A DNA stretch of 64,000 bases from Whitmania pigra (lineage: Eukaryota > Annelida > Clitellata > Hirudinida > Haemopidae), in contig JAJTWR010000299.1 of the NCBI GenBank assembly GCA_021613335.1, positions 3,507,501-3,571,500 of the forward strand. Reading direction: 5' to 3'. Position 1 is the stretch's first letter. The number at the start of each line of letters is the position of its first letter. A program made the translations under genes and the position numbers. Shown piece after piece: positions 48,201-59,214 of the stretch. The notes beneath the pieces are model-generated. The model was not told where the DNA came from, did not search any database, and worked only from the letters and a program-made list of their open reading frames with translations.

Positions 48201-51200
48201 CAAAAACACTCCTTTTTCTCACAATGAAGCCTGTTTCATTGTCAATGAATAAATATAAAATAAGTTAGGATGTTTTTTTAAAATATTCCAATTCAATTAA
48301 GCAATTACTAAAATACTGTTACAATATTCTTCCTCTTCAAATGAGACAACCCCTTTTGAGTTTTAAATTTGATTTTACAAGTGTTAATGACAGAATTCTA
48401 TTATCATTCATTATTATTAATCAAGTTATTCATTTATTATAGTAATAATTCTTAACTCACTAACATAATTACGCTTTATGTCGGGATGGTCTTTTTCCAA
48501 GCCATCATCCAATATGGTCACTACCACACCTTGACCTGTATATCCTTTCCTCCATGCTGGAAGTATATTCATATCTAAGCCCTTACCACGATTCTAGAAA
48601 ACAAAAACAAATTGAGTCAGGCATTAAAGCAACTTTTATATTCAAGACAATTATAATCGATCTCAGAATGTAAATGTCTTGTTCTGAATTTATTCCTAAA
48701 GAAGAATAACAAACAAATAATACTAATTTAACCAATTAATCATGCAGTAACTAATGACATTTTTTAATCACCGAATAGCAAAACCAAAGCACTCTTGGAG
48801 ATACAATACTTGATCGGGTTCATTCTATGAGCCGATGGAACAAAAGGGTTACAAATACCTGCTATTTTTGAATCCTCAATAGAATTGGTTAAAATGTGAT
48901 AAATTAAATTAACTCTAATAGAATTTTAGGACTTTTGTATAAAAAATCTAAGGTTCAGAAATTTATGATTTTTAGGAAATTAATAAACCATGTTAACAAC
49001 TTTGACTAGGCATGCAATAAGTTAGAAAACTACTCACTAAATACCACATTCTTGGCCACTTTGGATCATTGAAGTCTGAGAAAACATCTCTTTTGACCCT
49101 CTTCTTAACCACTTGTTGTTCAATCCAAGAGATCTGATAACATTTACAAACTTATTATAGAGTATGTTTTTAATGGTCAATCTTTTTTTTGATAAAAAAA
49201 ACAGAAGTTTTTTAATAAATCATTTAAATTCTCTCAGTGAGTTCGGTGCAATAGTATCTTTAATTATCTTTAAGCACTGGCAGTCCTTTCCACCCAGATT
49301 AAAATAGTTTGTTTTAAAAGATCTGAAAATGAACTTTTCATTGGCCCTCAAGAGAAAATGGCCATTGTCATCCAGATGTGGAAGACACGACAAGCCACTC
49401 TACCTAGGAATCAACCGAGGTCACTTTTTTAGCCGGGGCCAGGGTACAAAAAGCATGTTTAGATATTAAACTTTCTTACCTATTAAAAGTGTAATTTTCT
49501 ACCTTTCCTCAATTTTAAAATATTAGCAAAGCTAGCATGTAAATTCAGTGGTGAATGCAGTTATTTGGCTGTAATTCCATCATTTCAAGACTTGTCTATT
49601 ACATATAAAACTTGTGTTTACTATTCCTTCCTTAACTATCTTTGGTTATCAACCTTAATCAAAGTCTAAAGAGAAATTCAATCTTTTTGAGTCACTTGAC
49701 TTTAGGATAAAATGAAAAAGGTCACCATTTAAAGTTTTATGAGGGTTTGCCCTTTGGAAAAGCTGAAACGACATCCCTGCATCTGAGAAGGCAGAGATAG
49801 AACAAATGAACAAGTATAAGAAGAAACGTTTAGATGTTTCAGATAATCCCTTAACTCTGGAAAATGCGTCCTAATGAGCTGCTAGCAGAGTGGCAAATCT
49901 GGAGTGGATGGATGGGCGGATGAATGGATGGCCCACAGCCCAAGTGATAGTGAAAGCAGTTCTAAACAACATTCGTGATCAGACATTTACCAAAGAATGC
50001 AGAAACCTTATTGCTTCTTAAGTCTATGTAGTTTAAGAGCATCTTTATTCAACAAAGGTGCTCCAAGTATCAGACGATTTTGTTTATTATGAGTTATCAC
50101 GAACTATTAATATTAATACGTTGGTAGACAAGTGATTAAGACTTTGGCCTTGGTATGATTCCATTAGGAGTTCAAATCCCAGCCTCTTTCAAGAACTTTG
50201 ATAACTAACACCTGATGATTTTATTCCATCAAATGAAAAGTTTTATGATAACTTGGATTCAGATGTGGAATAGACGTTCGCATTTAAAAAAAAATGTTTA
50301 AATTTCTTATACATGATTTATGATATTCCCAGCCAAACCCCAGCTAAAATTTGCTAGGGCTGGGGCCAGGCTCCCTGGTCGATTCTTAACCCTACCAATA
50401 TGGTGTCCATTAAACCAATGCTTGGGAGGGAGGTGTCATGTGCCTATGAATTATTGTCTTTGGTCCTGGACTTGCCTGCTGTTCATAAGATTTGTTTCTC
50501 GACATATATAAACTCACTCTCAGCTTGACAAGTGCTAAGTCTATGGTCAAGTAATATTGATGTTAAGCATGCTGTCCTACTTAAATTGAACTATTCTCAT
50601 TACTATAAACTTCTTGGAGAATTCCGGCAATATCACATTTACAAGAGGCATTTACTAAAATACAGGATTACAAAAAAACAAATGAGTCATCAATTGTTTT
50701 CTCCGATACAAATTTGATTCCAACTTTCCAAAAAGGAATCTAATGACAATGATAACCTCAAACAAATTTTACTAAACATTTGATAGTTCCAAGTTTTATT
50801 TAATAATGGCAATGCTAATGTCAATTTACTTCATCTGAATTTCAAAAATATATTCGAGAACCCCACATTGCAATTGAAGTCAATCAGAAAATGTGCAAAA
50901 AGGCAAATAAAACTGATAATCAATAACCAAAAATGGAATTTCTTAATCATCATATGCTCACCTTGGGCTCTCTTAATAGTCGGGACATGTAGGCTTGCCT
51001 ACTTGGGACGGTTGACCTTCTTTGAATTCGTCCATGCTTGAAGAGATAGTAATTTGGCATTATCTGCATAAATATATGCATAATATTATTTAGTCATTGC
51101 TATATTAGTCATTAGCAGGCTCCATCAATCTTAAATAAATTATGAATTTGCTGTGATTTAAACCACATTTTAAAATGTTTCAGAAACAATTTTCCTGGCC

Positions 51201-51703
51201 ATTTCAAATTAATAATCAAAATAAAGAATTTCGTAATTGGTACACAAAAAATAAAATTTACCAGAGGAATGAAAAACTTATGAAAGATTGAATTAGCTGT
51301 TTGTAATTATACAATTTATTGAATCAATTTTAATTACCATCTTCAAGCATTTATTAGCTAATGCTACCAATGATAAGTTATTTCAAAGTGAATAAATGTA
51401 ATTTAAAGTAAACTTTAATATAATTATAGCAAAATGACCTTTCCACATTTTTTAACATTGCACAATGAATGACAATGCTTAAGCAAAATCATTGCAATCG
51501 ACAACTTTTGATACATTCTACAGAATTGTTTTGGAATTCAAATTTACCTGTGCTACAAATTCAAAGCCATGCTTTTTGGCTATAAATTTGGCGTCTTCAA
51601 TATCACCCCTAATTTGAACAGCCCATTGGTTCACAAAAACATCGGCAAGCAAAATATCACTGAAAACAAGGCCCACTACAATGGTGAAAACATTAATCAC
51701 CAT
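45246..51703 (-). CDS. FURIN: Furin-like proprotein convertase (kexin-type subtilase), 13 exons
   Basis: Exons in coding order: 51548-51703, 50962-51063, 49038-49133, 48465-48593, 47873-47949, 47725-47813, 47192-47364, 46901-47113, 46303-46403, 46111-46214, 45916-46049, 45557-45872, 45246-45496. About 646 aa. Order: signal peptide; prodomain ([15 protein letters not shown]); autocleavage site KKRVKR then DVF in exon 3; S8 catalytic domain with Asp (TILDDG), His (RHGTRCA), oxyanion Asn (ASGNGG) and Ser (HTGTSASAP); P domain ([45 protein letters not shown]). The C-terminus has a hydrophobic segment ([10 protein letters not shown]) and no cysteine-rich repeats. It would cleave precursors after dibasic motifs in the secretory pathway. 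The junction 45,872/45,916 (43-nt intron, donor GTTCAA) is the least certain. The Asn at the oxyanion position argues against PC2. Confidence 0.92.
50112..50290 (+). mobile_element. tRNA-derived SINE candidate in a furin intron
   Basis: TTGGTAGACAAGTGATTAAG is A-box-like and GAGTTCAAATCCCAG is a good B box at tRNA spacing. A short unrelated body and an A-run near 50,286 follow. It differs from the other two SINE families in the window. Confidence 0.45.
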
Positions 51704-52031
51704 CGCTTTCCCTATGAACAAAGTTAAAGTTAAGTACACCGAGAATATATAGACGCACCATCTAAGTAATTACATTATATCTTTATCGAAGCAAATATTA
51801 AAACTCAAAACATAATTTGTCAAAAAGAATTAATGTTAGTAATTGAACTCCGATTATCAGCATTATTAGAGTCCGCTGTTGCAGCAAGCCAGAAATGTTT
51901 ACATCAAATAAGCAGTTTAAATACAGATATTAGATATGCATCAACCTAAACATCTCAGATATTTGTAGATAAGTTTAATTCAAATTCACATTAATATAAA
52001 TACAATTAAATTAATGTCAAATCTCATGTAG

Positions 52032-52095
52032 GCAACTGTCAGTGTGAGCAATTGCCCATGTGCGCAATAATCTATGTGAGCAACAGTCTGTGTTT
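52032..52095. repeat. 16-bp minisatellite interrupted by the gypsy element (left part)
   Basis: Four units like GCAATTGCCCATGTGC. Related 15-bp units continue at 56,391-56,455 beyond the right LTR, so the retrotransposon inserted into the repeat. Confidence 0.6.
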
Positions 52096-52101
52096 GTATA
52101 G

Positions 52102-52271
52102 TGTAAATGTATATACACAGACAATCAGAAGAATAAATGTTGAACAGAGGAATTGTTGACTCGAGTTGAGAAGGAATAATATCGCGTTGAGTTCATGAAA
52201 CATAAACAAACATGGCGCTCGGAGCCCGCGTCTCTAATTATGCAAGTAGGACAAAGTTCCTGTGTCCAACA
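52102..52271 (-). repeat. 3' LTR of the CsRn1-like element
   Basis: It is identical over 170 bp to 56,221-56,390 except GGACAAAG versus GGCCAAAG. The next internal sequence is the purine tract. Confidence 0.88.
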
Positions 52272-52317
52272 ATACTCCCCCACCAGAGAGCAAACTGGCG
52301 AACGAAAAGTCAGGGCT

Positions 52318-55300
52318 CGTAGTCCTCGAGTTTCTTGGGCCAGTGAACTCTTCGTCCGGAGCGTGTTTCAGGTTGAGCCAGTGGTGTTGCTGGGTTGATA
52401 GCTGGGGATGGGTTGGCTGTGGGTGGAACTGAAGTCTGGGGCAGAATTGCTGGTTTCAGCCTGTCGATGTGTCATTCCGGCCATTCTTCCTGACGACGAA
52501 GTATTTCCGATGGCGCTCTTGGACGTCAAAGGGACCGTCGTATGGTGGATGCAGCGGTGGTTTGTGAGAATCGACCCGGATGAGTACTTGTGGTGTCGTG
52601 GCCAGGTCCTTCGGGATGTACGCGGGTTGCTGCCGTTGTCTTGGTTGTTGCGGCCTGAGACCCTGCATTTGCTCCCTCAGACGATCCACGAAACCTGACT
52701 GTCCAATTGGCGGGTTGGAGTCGCTTGCTGGTGAAAACTCTCCTGGTAATCTCAACGCCGTCCCGTAGACCAACTCGGCTGGAAAGCATTGAAGGTCTTC
52801 TTTGACGGTTGCCCGGATCCCCAGAAGAGCCATGGGTAAGAGATCTGTCCAGGTGTTGGTGGCGTTCTGTGCGATGAGTGCTGCCTTGAGTTGACGGTGG
52901 AAACGTTCCACCATTCCGTTAGCAGCAGGATGGTAGGCCGTTGTTTTCACGTGGCGGATGCCTAACAACTTGCACCACTGATGAAACATATGTGAGGAAA
53001 ATTGGCTACCCCTGTCCGTGGTGATGGTTTCCGGCACTCCAAAGTTGGAAATCCATGAGAGCATGAAATTCTTGACGATGGCTTCTGTTGAGGTGTCGGA
53101 AAGGGATATAGCCATGGACCATCTTGTGAATCGATCCACGCATGTGTGTGTTCCTCCGATGACGGAAGTGGTCCCACCAGGTCCAAATGGATGTGCTGGA
53201 AGCGGCAGCTTGGCAGAGGGAATGTTGCTGGTGGCGTCGTAGTGTGTCGGTGGATCTTGCTCTTCTGGCACGCCAGACACTCTCGGCACCATGCTCTGAT
53301 GTCCTTGTCCATGTTTGGCCAGACGAAACGTTGCCTCACCAGTTTTGACGTTGCACGGGCACCTGGATGTGATAAAGAGTTTAGGCTCAGAAATACCTTG
53401 TGACGCAGCTTCTCTGGGACGAGCGGTCTGTGCACTCCTGTTGAGACGTCGACGAAGATGTTGCCGTGGCTGGATGATAGTGGGACCTCAATGATCTCCA
53501 GGGATGGCATGTCGATTTGGAGCTGGGTCTCTGCAGCTTGGTGTGCGGCTATCTCTTGCAGATCGATGGTTGTGACGGCGTTGACATCGGTGCGCGACAA
53601 GGCATCTGCCACGACATTCTGGTCTCCCTTGATGTGCCTGATGTCAGCTGCAAACTGACTGAGGAAATCCAGATGCCGTATTTCCCTGGGCGAGTACCGG
53701 CTGGATCCGCTCTTGTAAGCAAATGTGAGCGGCCTGTGGTCCGTGTAGATTGTAAATTGACGACCTTCCAATAGGTGTTGGAAGTGCTTCACGGCCAGGT
53801 ACATCGCCAACAGTTCCCTGCCGAACGTGCTGTACCGCGTCTCCGTCGGGCTGAACTTCTTGGAGAAAAACGCCACCGGTGTAGTGAGGCCACCTTGTAC
53901 CTGTTCCAGGACCGCTCCAGCTGCATCGTCGGAAGCATCTGTGAGGAGTTGTAGGTGGCTGTCCCTGCCCAAGAATGCGAGACAGGTGGCGGACTGCAGA
54001 GCATCTTTGATTTTCTGGAATGCTTGCAACTGGACAGGGTTCAGGGACACTGCTGCCTTGCTCTTCGAGTTCTGCTTGTTGAACATGCTGGTCAAAGGAG
54101 CGAGCATGTCGGCGCAGTGTGGGATGAACCTCCTGTAGAAGTTCACCAGACCCACGAAACGTCGTAGCTGTGTAAGCGTCTCCGGTTGCTTGTACTCTGT
54201 GATGGCCTTGACATTGTCTGGAAGTGGCTGTATGCCGTCCGAACTCACAGAGTGTCCCAGAAATGTTGTGGATGCGACAGCAAACTCACACTTGTCCATG
54301 TTCACCGTGAAGTGGAAATCAGTGAACCTCTCCAGCACTTGCTCCAGATGTCCGAGATGCTCCTCCATCGACGAACTGGCAATTAGAACGTCGTCGATGT
54401 AGACAAATACAAAATCTAGCCCTCGGAGTATCTCGTCCATGAAGCGCTGGAAAGACTGGGCTGCGTTCCTGAGTCCGAACGGTAGCCGGATGAATTCGTA
54501 CAGACCGAACGGTGTGGTGATGGCGGTCTTGGGTATGTCCTCCTCTGCGATGGGGATGTGGTGGTAGGCCTGGACGAGATCGATTCTTGAAAAGACCTGT
54601 GCGTTGGTCAGACCATTTGTGAAATCGTGTAGGTGAGGAATGGGGTATCTGTCCGGAACCGTCCGTGCGTTCAGTGCTCTGTAATCCCCACATGGCCTCC
54701 AGTCCCCGGAAGATTTTGGAACCATGTGCAGAGGTGATGACCATGGGCTGGAAGAAGGGCGGATGATTCCCAACTGGAGCATGTGCTCAAACTCAGCCTT
54801 GGCCATCTTGAACTTGTCGGGGTGAAGACGGCGTGGCTTGGAGAAAACAGGTGGGCCGTCTGTGACAATGTGATGTTTGACCTGATGAGTGACGCTCTCG
54901 TTGAAATTGGAAGGCCTGCCCAGTGACGGAAACTTTTCCAGAAGCCCGGTGATGGGGTTGTGGTTGCTCGCGCCAGGTGGATGTGGGTTGGAGGCGCTGC
55001 ACTGATTGATCCCACGACCGATAGAGTTGTCTTGTTGTCTATGAGCCTCTTGTTGAACATGTCGACGTTCAAGTTGAAATGCCCCAGGAAATCTGCTCCA
55101 ATGATTGGCGACTGCACCTCTGCGACAACGAAGATCCACTGGAACTTGCGCCTCAAACTCAAATCTAACGACAGGGATTTTTGACCATAAGTCCTAATCG
55201 TCGTGTCATTGGCAGCCTGCAGCGTGAAGGGTGATGTCTTGAGCGTGTGCTGGGGAGGTGGAGGGATGACGCTGACCTCCGACCGGTGTCGACAAGAAAC
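52318..55300 (-). pseudogene. Gypsy pol: protease, RT, RNase H, integrase (frameshifted)
   Basis: On the - strand the RT frame (about 54,970-53,150) has the catalytic [21 protein letters not shown] and FYRRFIPH; RNase H has [11 protein letters not shown] and YTDHRPLTF; integrase has the H-H-C-C finger ([12 protein letters not shown]), HLDLVGPLP, then in another frame TTDRGSQF and NGMVERFHRQLK. Protease (FLVDTG) is upstream in separate frames. The last coding block TRSGRRVHWPKKL ends near 52,318. Confidence 0.82.
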
Positions 55301-55342
55301 TTCAGGCCGTTGTAAACGTCATCGATGAGGAACAGCCGACTT

Positions 55343-56185
55343 TCATGATGTTGGCCAGAGGCAGCCGTCGCAGCTACTGCCCGGCATGGAGTTTGATGAC
55401 TGGAAGGAGCAGGGCTGTTGGCAGCGTTGAGCCTTCTCCCGGTATGTGGCATGGTACCAACACACTCCCGGTGTCTTGCTGCGTCTTGCTTGGGATCTGC
55501 TCCTGCTGCGGGGTCGTGTGTGTCGCCTAGGCTCCGCTCTGGTGGTTTCCAGCCTGGCCAGCCTGTCGGTGATCATCTGAAGCTTGAGGCTGATGTCTTC
55601 TATGGTGGTCTGTCCTTGCAGGGGGGCCGTCACTACCCGTGAGACTGTGGGATCCGTGTACGCGTCCATGACTTGGTCCGCCATGATGGACTGTTCCAGG
55701 AGGCTTTTGTCGTGGGCGGTTGCCAGCATGGACCGGACGTGAGGTGGCAGCTTATCAACCCATAGCTGCCGGAGGATGGCTTCGTCCATCGAATTGTCGC
55801 CCAGCAACGTCTTCATGTGTCGAAGGATTTGGCTGGGTAGCCGACCTTCCAGGTGCACTGCGCTGAAAAGGCTCCTCAGCCTTGTCTGTTGAGATTGTCC
55901 GCAGCGCTGCAGGATGGCCTCCTTGAGACCGGTGTACGGCCTCTCGCTTGGTACCTCGTAGATGAGGTCCTGGACCTGCTCCGCTACGTGGAAGGGCAGA
56001 TTGTGTACCACGTGTGCGTATCGCTGAGTCTCGTCCTTCAGGCGTTGTATGTGAAACAACGCCTCGATGTTGGCGAACCACAGTCTCGGGTTCGCTGTGA
56101 AAAACGGCAGCAACTGCATGCTGACTGCTGTCACACGTGGTAGAGCTCCGGCCTCCTCTGATTTCAGGTTGATTAGATCTTCCAT
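55343..56185 (-). CDS. Gypsy gag polyprotein
   Basis: The frame from the ATG at 56,185 runs 280 codons. It contains the capsid-like block LPFFTANPRLWFANIEALF and then LPFHVAEQVQDL, WVDKLPPHVRSML, an Arg-rich basic stretch, and the C-H-C-C finger CWYH, KAQRC, QPC. It starts 12 nt after the primer-binding site. It is open throughout, but pol is broken. Confidence 0.8.
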   Translation of the reverse strand: MEDLINLKSEEAGALPRVTAVSMQLLPFFTANPRLWFANIEALFHIQRLKDETQRYAHVVHNLPFHVAEQVQDLIYEVPSERPYTGLKEAILQRCGQSQQTRLRSLFSAVHLEGRLPSQILRHMKTLLGDNSMDEAILRQLWVDKLPPHVRSMLATAHDKSLLEQSIMADQVMDAYTDPTVSRVVTAPLQGQTTIEDISLKLQMITDRLARLETTRAEPRRHTRPRSRSRSQARRSKTPGVCWYHATYREKAQRCQQPCSFQSSNSMPGSSCDGCLWPTS

Positions 56186-56220
56186 ATCTCTTCTATCACG
56201 TCGGGGTCACCAATTTATAG

Positions 56221-56390
56221 TGTAAATGTATATACACAGACAATCAGAAGAATAAATGTTGAACAGAGGAATTGTTGACTCGAGTTGAGAAGGAATAATA
56301 TCGCGTTGAGTTCATGAAACATAAACAAACATGGCGCTCGGAGCCCGCGTCTCTAATTATGCAAGTAGGCCAAAGTTCCTGTGTCCAACA
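56221..56390 (-). repeat. 5' LTR of the CsRn1-like element
   Basis: It pairs with 52,102-52,271. The internal side is followed by 8 nt and the primer-binding site at 56,197-56,212. Confidence 0.88.
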
Positions 56391-56532
56391 TGCGCAACTG
56401 CCATATGAGAAACCACCATGTGAGCTATCGCCATTTGAGCAACACTCTGGTTATCATCTAAAAGTCCCGTCGTGCACCACTATGTTTTGATGTCTCGGTA
56501 AACTCGTTAGTTAAGATTGGTTTCTTTAGTTA

Positions 56533-56750
56533 TGTTAGCAAAATTAGATACATCTAATGAATGTATCAACTCCTCCTTCCAGAAACCTGAAGCGCTTTTG
56601 GACACGGTGGGAGATGCAAAGAAACTTCCATCAACCAAAAATAAGTTCGAATTTCATAGTAAAGTAAATTTACTGCAGTCCCAAATGCCGCGTACTCAAT
56701 CTGACATTACGCACATTCGGTTACCAGGTCTACAGAGATATCACGCATAA
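56533..56750 (+). CDS. Unidentified open frame, possible exon
   Basis: ATG at 56,533 follows an acceptor-like GGTTTCTTTAG. It reads MLAKLDTSNECINSSFQK and stops after 72 codons. Composition is protein-like (no low complexity), but no family was recognised and no partner exon seen. It may be a transposon fragment. Confidence 0.22.
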
Positions 56751-57055
56751 TGTCTGATTCGGGGGGGACCAAGCCTGCTCTTTCTGTTAATGTTTCTAAG
56801 ATTTCGAAGACAGCCCAGGTTGTCTCCCAAAACATGCAGACTCAGTCCTCTCAGCAACATGGGGGCATATTTACATGTGTAAGGGAAGGTCTGCCGTACA
56901 TTTCCCTTATGGCATCCCAGCATCCAGTGGCGCATTAGGCCTAATAGGATAGACCCTGCAATTTTTCCAAATCCGATTAGTTTTTTTTGGTGGGGGGGGG
57001 GGGGTAAGGGTATTTAACTGGTTTGAAACTTTGAGACAGGAGATAGTCAAACTCA

Positions 57056-57945
57056 TTAATAAATCATTAAAGATACAAAATAAGACTGCAGACAGAAGAT
57101 AGTTAAACTCATAATAATAATCTGTTCTATCTTTAATTCTTTATTAATTATAATTGGTAGTTTTGATTTGAACAGTTTCAAAAATTTTTCGACTGCGTCG
57201 GGCATGTTCTCCAAAGCCCAAAATGAACTCGGTAAATGTGGGAATTCCCGGCTTGACAATCCAATCTTGGTGAGGAAAGTGTAAGTCGACTTGCCGACCA
57301 TGCCCCTTGCGCCAATCTTGATGGGGCAGAGGTCTACTAAGAGGTATCCTCTCGCTTTCAGGTCCATCGTTAGATTTGCATACCTATCTGTTTTGAGCGC
57401 ATTGGTGTATTGTACCCTGTCCTCCCACGGAACCGTCAGCTCCACCATAATGATGGCATCTGCTGACGGCGATACGAGCACCAGATCCGGCCTCTTGCCA
57501 TTTTCTATCAGCACCTGGGGGTAGTGCCTCATCCCTTCTAAGTCGGCTCCGACGGTCCAGTCTTTGCCTCTGCAAGAATGTCTCGCCTGGGGGTTTGTCA
57601 TCTCGTTTTGCAGAGGTGTGCGAAGCCCTCGCGCAAGAAGTAAATCTTTCGCTGATTTGCGATCGTACCCGAGTTTGCTTTGGAGACTGCTGCTGTTGCG
57701 GCTTCACACACTTTTCGAAGGACCTGGTTATTTCGCCATGCGTACTGACCATTGGGAAGGGCATGCGTGCAATTGCTGAGCACGTGATACAGTGTCTCGG
57801 TACCGCCACAGAACCGGCATTCGGTGTCTTCCACCAGACCCCACTTCTGCAAATTGTCCCTGGGGGGCAACTGGTCTTACACTTACCTTATCGCGTAGGC
57901 ATGTCGGAGCGGTGACATCTTTCACATGTCGCTCCAGGTAAGGGA
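57056..57945 (-). mobile_element. R2-superfamily-like non-LTR element, 3' end
   Basis: On the - strand, 57,870-57,598 encodes a zinc finger (ECRFCGGTETLYHVLSNC) followed by QYAWRNNQVLRKV. The frame 57,601-57,056 encodes RPDLVLVSPSADAIIMVELT and VPWEDR, fitting the restriction-like endonuclease of R2/NeSL/Hero-type elements. Exact clade not determined. A frame change lies near 57,600. The RT domain is absent; the gypsy element starting at 57,967 abuts the truncation. Confidence 0.6.
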
Positions 57946-57966
57946 TCATTAGTATACAATTAAAAG

Positions 57967-58195
57967 TGTTGTGGGTGCTCATGCTGATTAGCCTATGCGG
58001 CTACAGGAGCTAGGAGCGGGAACTTTCCTTTGTTCCACCTAGTTCGTATAGCTGCATAGGGTGGTTAGCGTGTAGTTCTTGTGTAGTTCTTGTGTAGTTC
58101 TTGTGTAGTTCTTGTGTAGTTATTGTGTCGTTCTTGTAAGTAATAAAGTTGTGCGATAGCTGTTAGTTTTGTCTCGATAACTGCGAGTTATAACA
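57967..58195 (+). repeat. 5' LTR of the second gypsy element
   Basis: It contains five tandem 11-bp words (GTGTAGTTCTT type). AATAAA lies at 58,142-58,147, a likely polyadenylation signal. Confidence 0.9.
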
Positions 58196-58209
58196 TTTTG
58201 GCGACGAGG

Positions 58210-59200
58210 ATGACTTCGGAGGATAAATTTTTGTCGATGATGACGATGATGATGGAAGATAATCGCCGTCGCGATGAAGAAAATCGCCGTCGGGATGAAG
58301 AAAATCGCCGTCGAGATGAAGAGATGCGGGAAAAGCTTCTGGAAGATAGTCGGAAGCGTGAAGAAAAGTTCCTGCACCTCCTTCAAAAATTGCAACCTCC
58401 GACCCAAGCAGCAGCAGTAGTAGAAAGTAAGTCTAAATCTGACTTACTTCCAGAACTCATGAGAGAGATCACGCCGTTTAACTATGATCCTGAGTCTGGA
58501 ACGCCCTTCTCCACCTGGATGGGACGTTTTGAAACTGTGCTGGGCAACCATGGGATGCAGTTGTCAGACCAAGACAAAACAGGAGCACTGCTGTCGAAGC
58601 TTGACCTGGAGACATACAACAGCTACACCGACCACATCATGCCACGGATTCCGAGTAGTCTAACGTACGAAGAAACCAAGGAGGTTTTAGAAGACATGCT
58701 CGGAGACAAAGTGTCAGTCTTCAGGAGGAGGATTGATGTCATGAGGTTAGGAATTGGTAACCTCACCTTCAGAAAACTCCATTCGACAATCAACAGGATG
58801 GTTGCGTTGATGCAATTTGATTCCTTGACAAAAGACAATTTCAAATGCTTGATATTCATCTCTGCTTTGTAAGGAACAAAGTACGCAGACATCAGAACCA
58901 GATTGTTGTCGAAACTGGATAAACAAGAAGGTTGCACGTTGGCAGATCTGGTGAACGAGTGTGAGAGCATCATAGGTCTGAAGAAAGATGCAGATTTAGT
59001 AGATGATACCTCACACCATGCTGTAAATGCAGTTCAGAGAGGCAACCCGAGGAAGAAGAATCGTCAGGATCCCCCTAGCAACGAGATCCCTCGACCTTCA
59101 ACCAAAGGGGCCTGCTTCATCTGAAGAAGGATTGCCCAAAGAACAACTGCACAAGACAGGACAGAACCAAAAAGATTAAAAAGATTGAACATGACGTTGG
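58210..59200 (+). pseudogene. Gypsy gag (second element), interrupted
   Basis: ATG at 58,210 gives MTSEDKFLSMM, three NRRRDEE-type repeats, a coiled-coil-like charged region, then the capsid block FNYDPESGTPFSTWMGRFE. TAA at 58,870-58,872 interrupts, but the frame continues GTKYADIRTRLLSKLD. The zinc-knuckle region near 59,110-59,160 is broken by TGA and a shift (KKDCPKNNC). Confidence 0.75.
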
Positions 59201-59214
59201 GGTTACACATCGGA

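Larger units (their letters stand above)
52102..56390 (-). mobile_element. CsRn1-like Ty3/gypsy LTR retrotransposon
   Basis: Near-identical 170-bp LTRs at 52,102-52,271 and 56,221-56,390 begin TGTTGGACAC on the - strand; TATAG is also shared at their other end. The primer-binding site at 56,197-56,212 (TGGTGACCCCGACGTG) is complementary to a tRNA-Trp 3' end. A purine tract GGTGGGGGAG precedes the 3' LTR. The gag ends in a C-H-C-C finger (CWYH, KAQRC, QPC), which with the tRNA-Trp primer is the mark of the CsRn1/Kabuki group. Pol order is protease, RT, RNase H, integrase. Frameshifts occur in protease (near 55,300), after protease (near 54,970), in integrase (near 53,150) and near the end (52,460). 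GC content is far above that of the surroundings. The LTRs differ by about one base, so insertion was recent. No clear target duplication was found. Confidence 0.88.

Noticed and set aside
46486..49870. Inverted similar segments in two furin introns (46.49 and 49.74 kb)
   Set aside because: Only about 30-60 bp match; too little to define an element.
52195..55642. Long + strand open frames over 52-55.6 kb
   Set aside because: They are antisense to the GC-rich gypsy gag-pol, which carries the real protein motifs.
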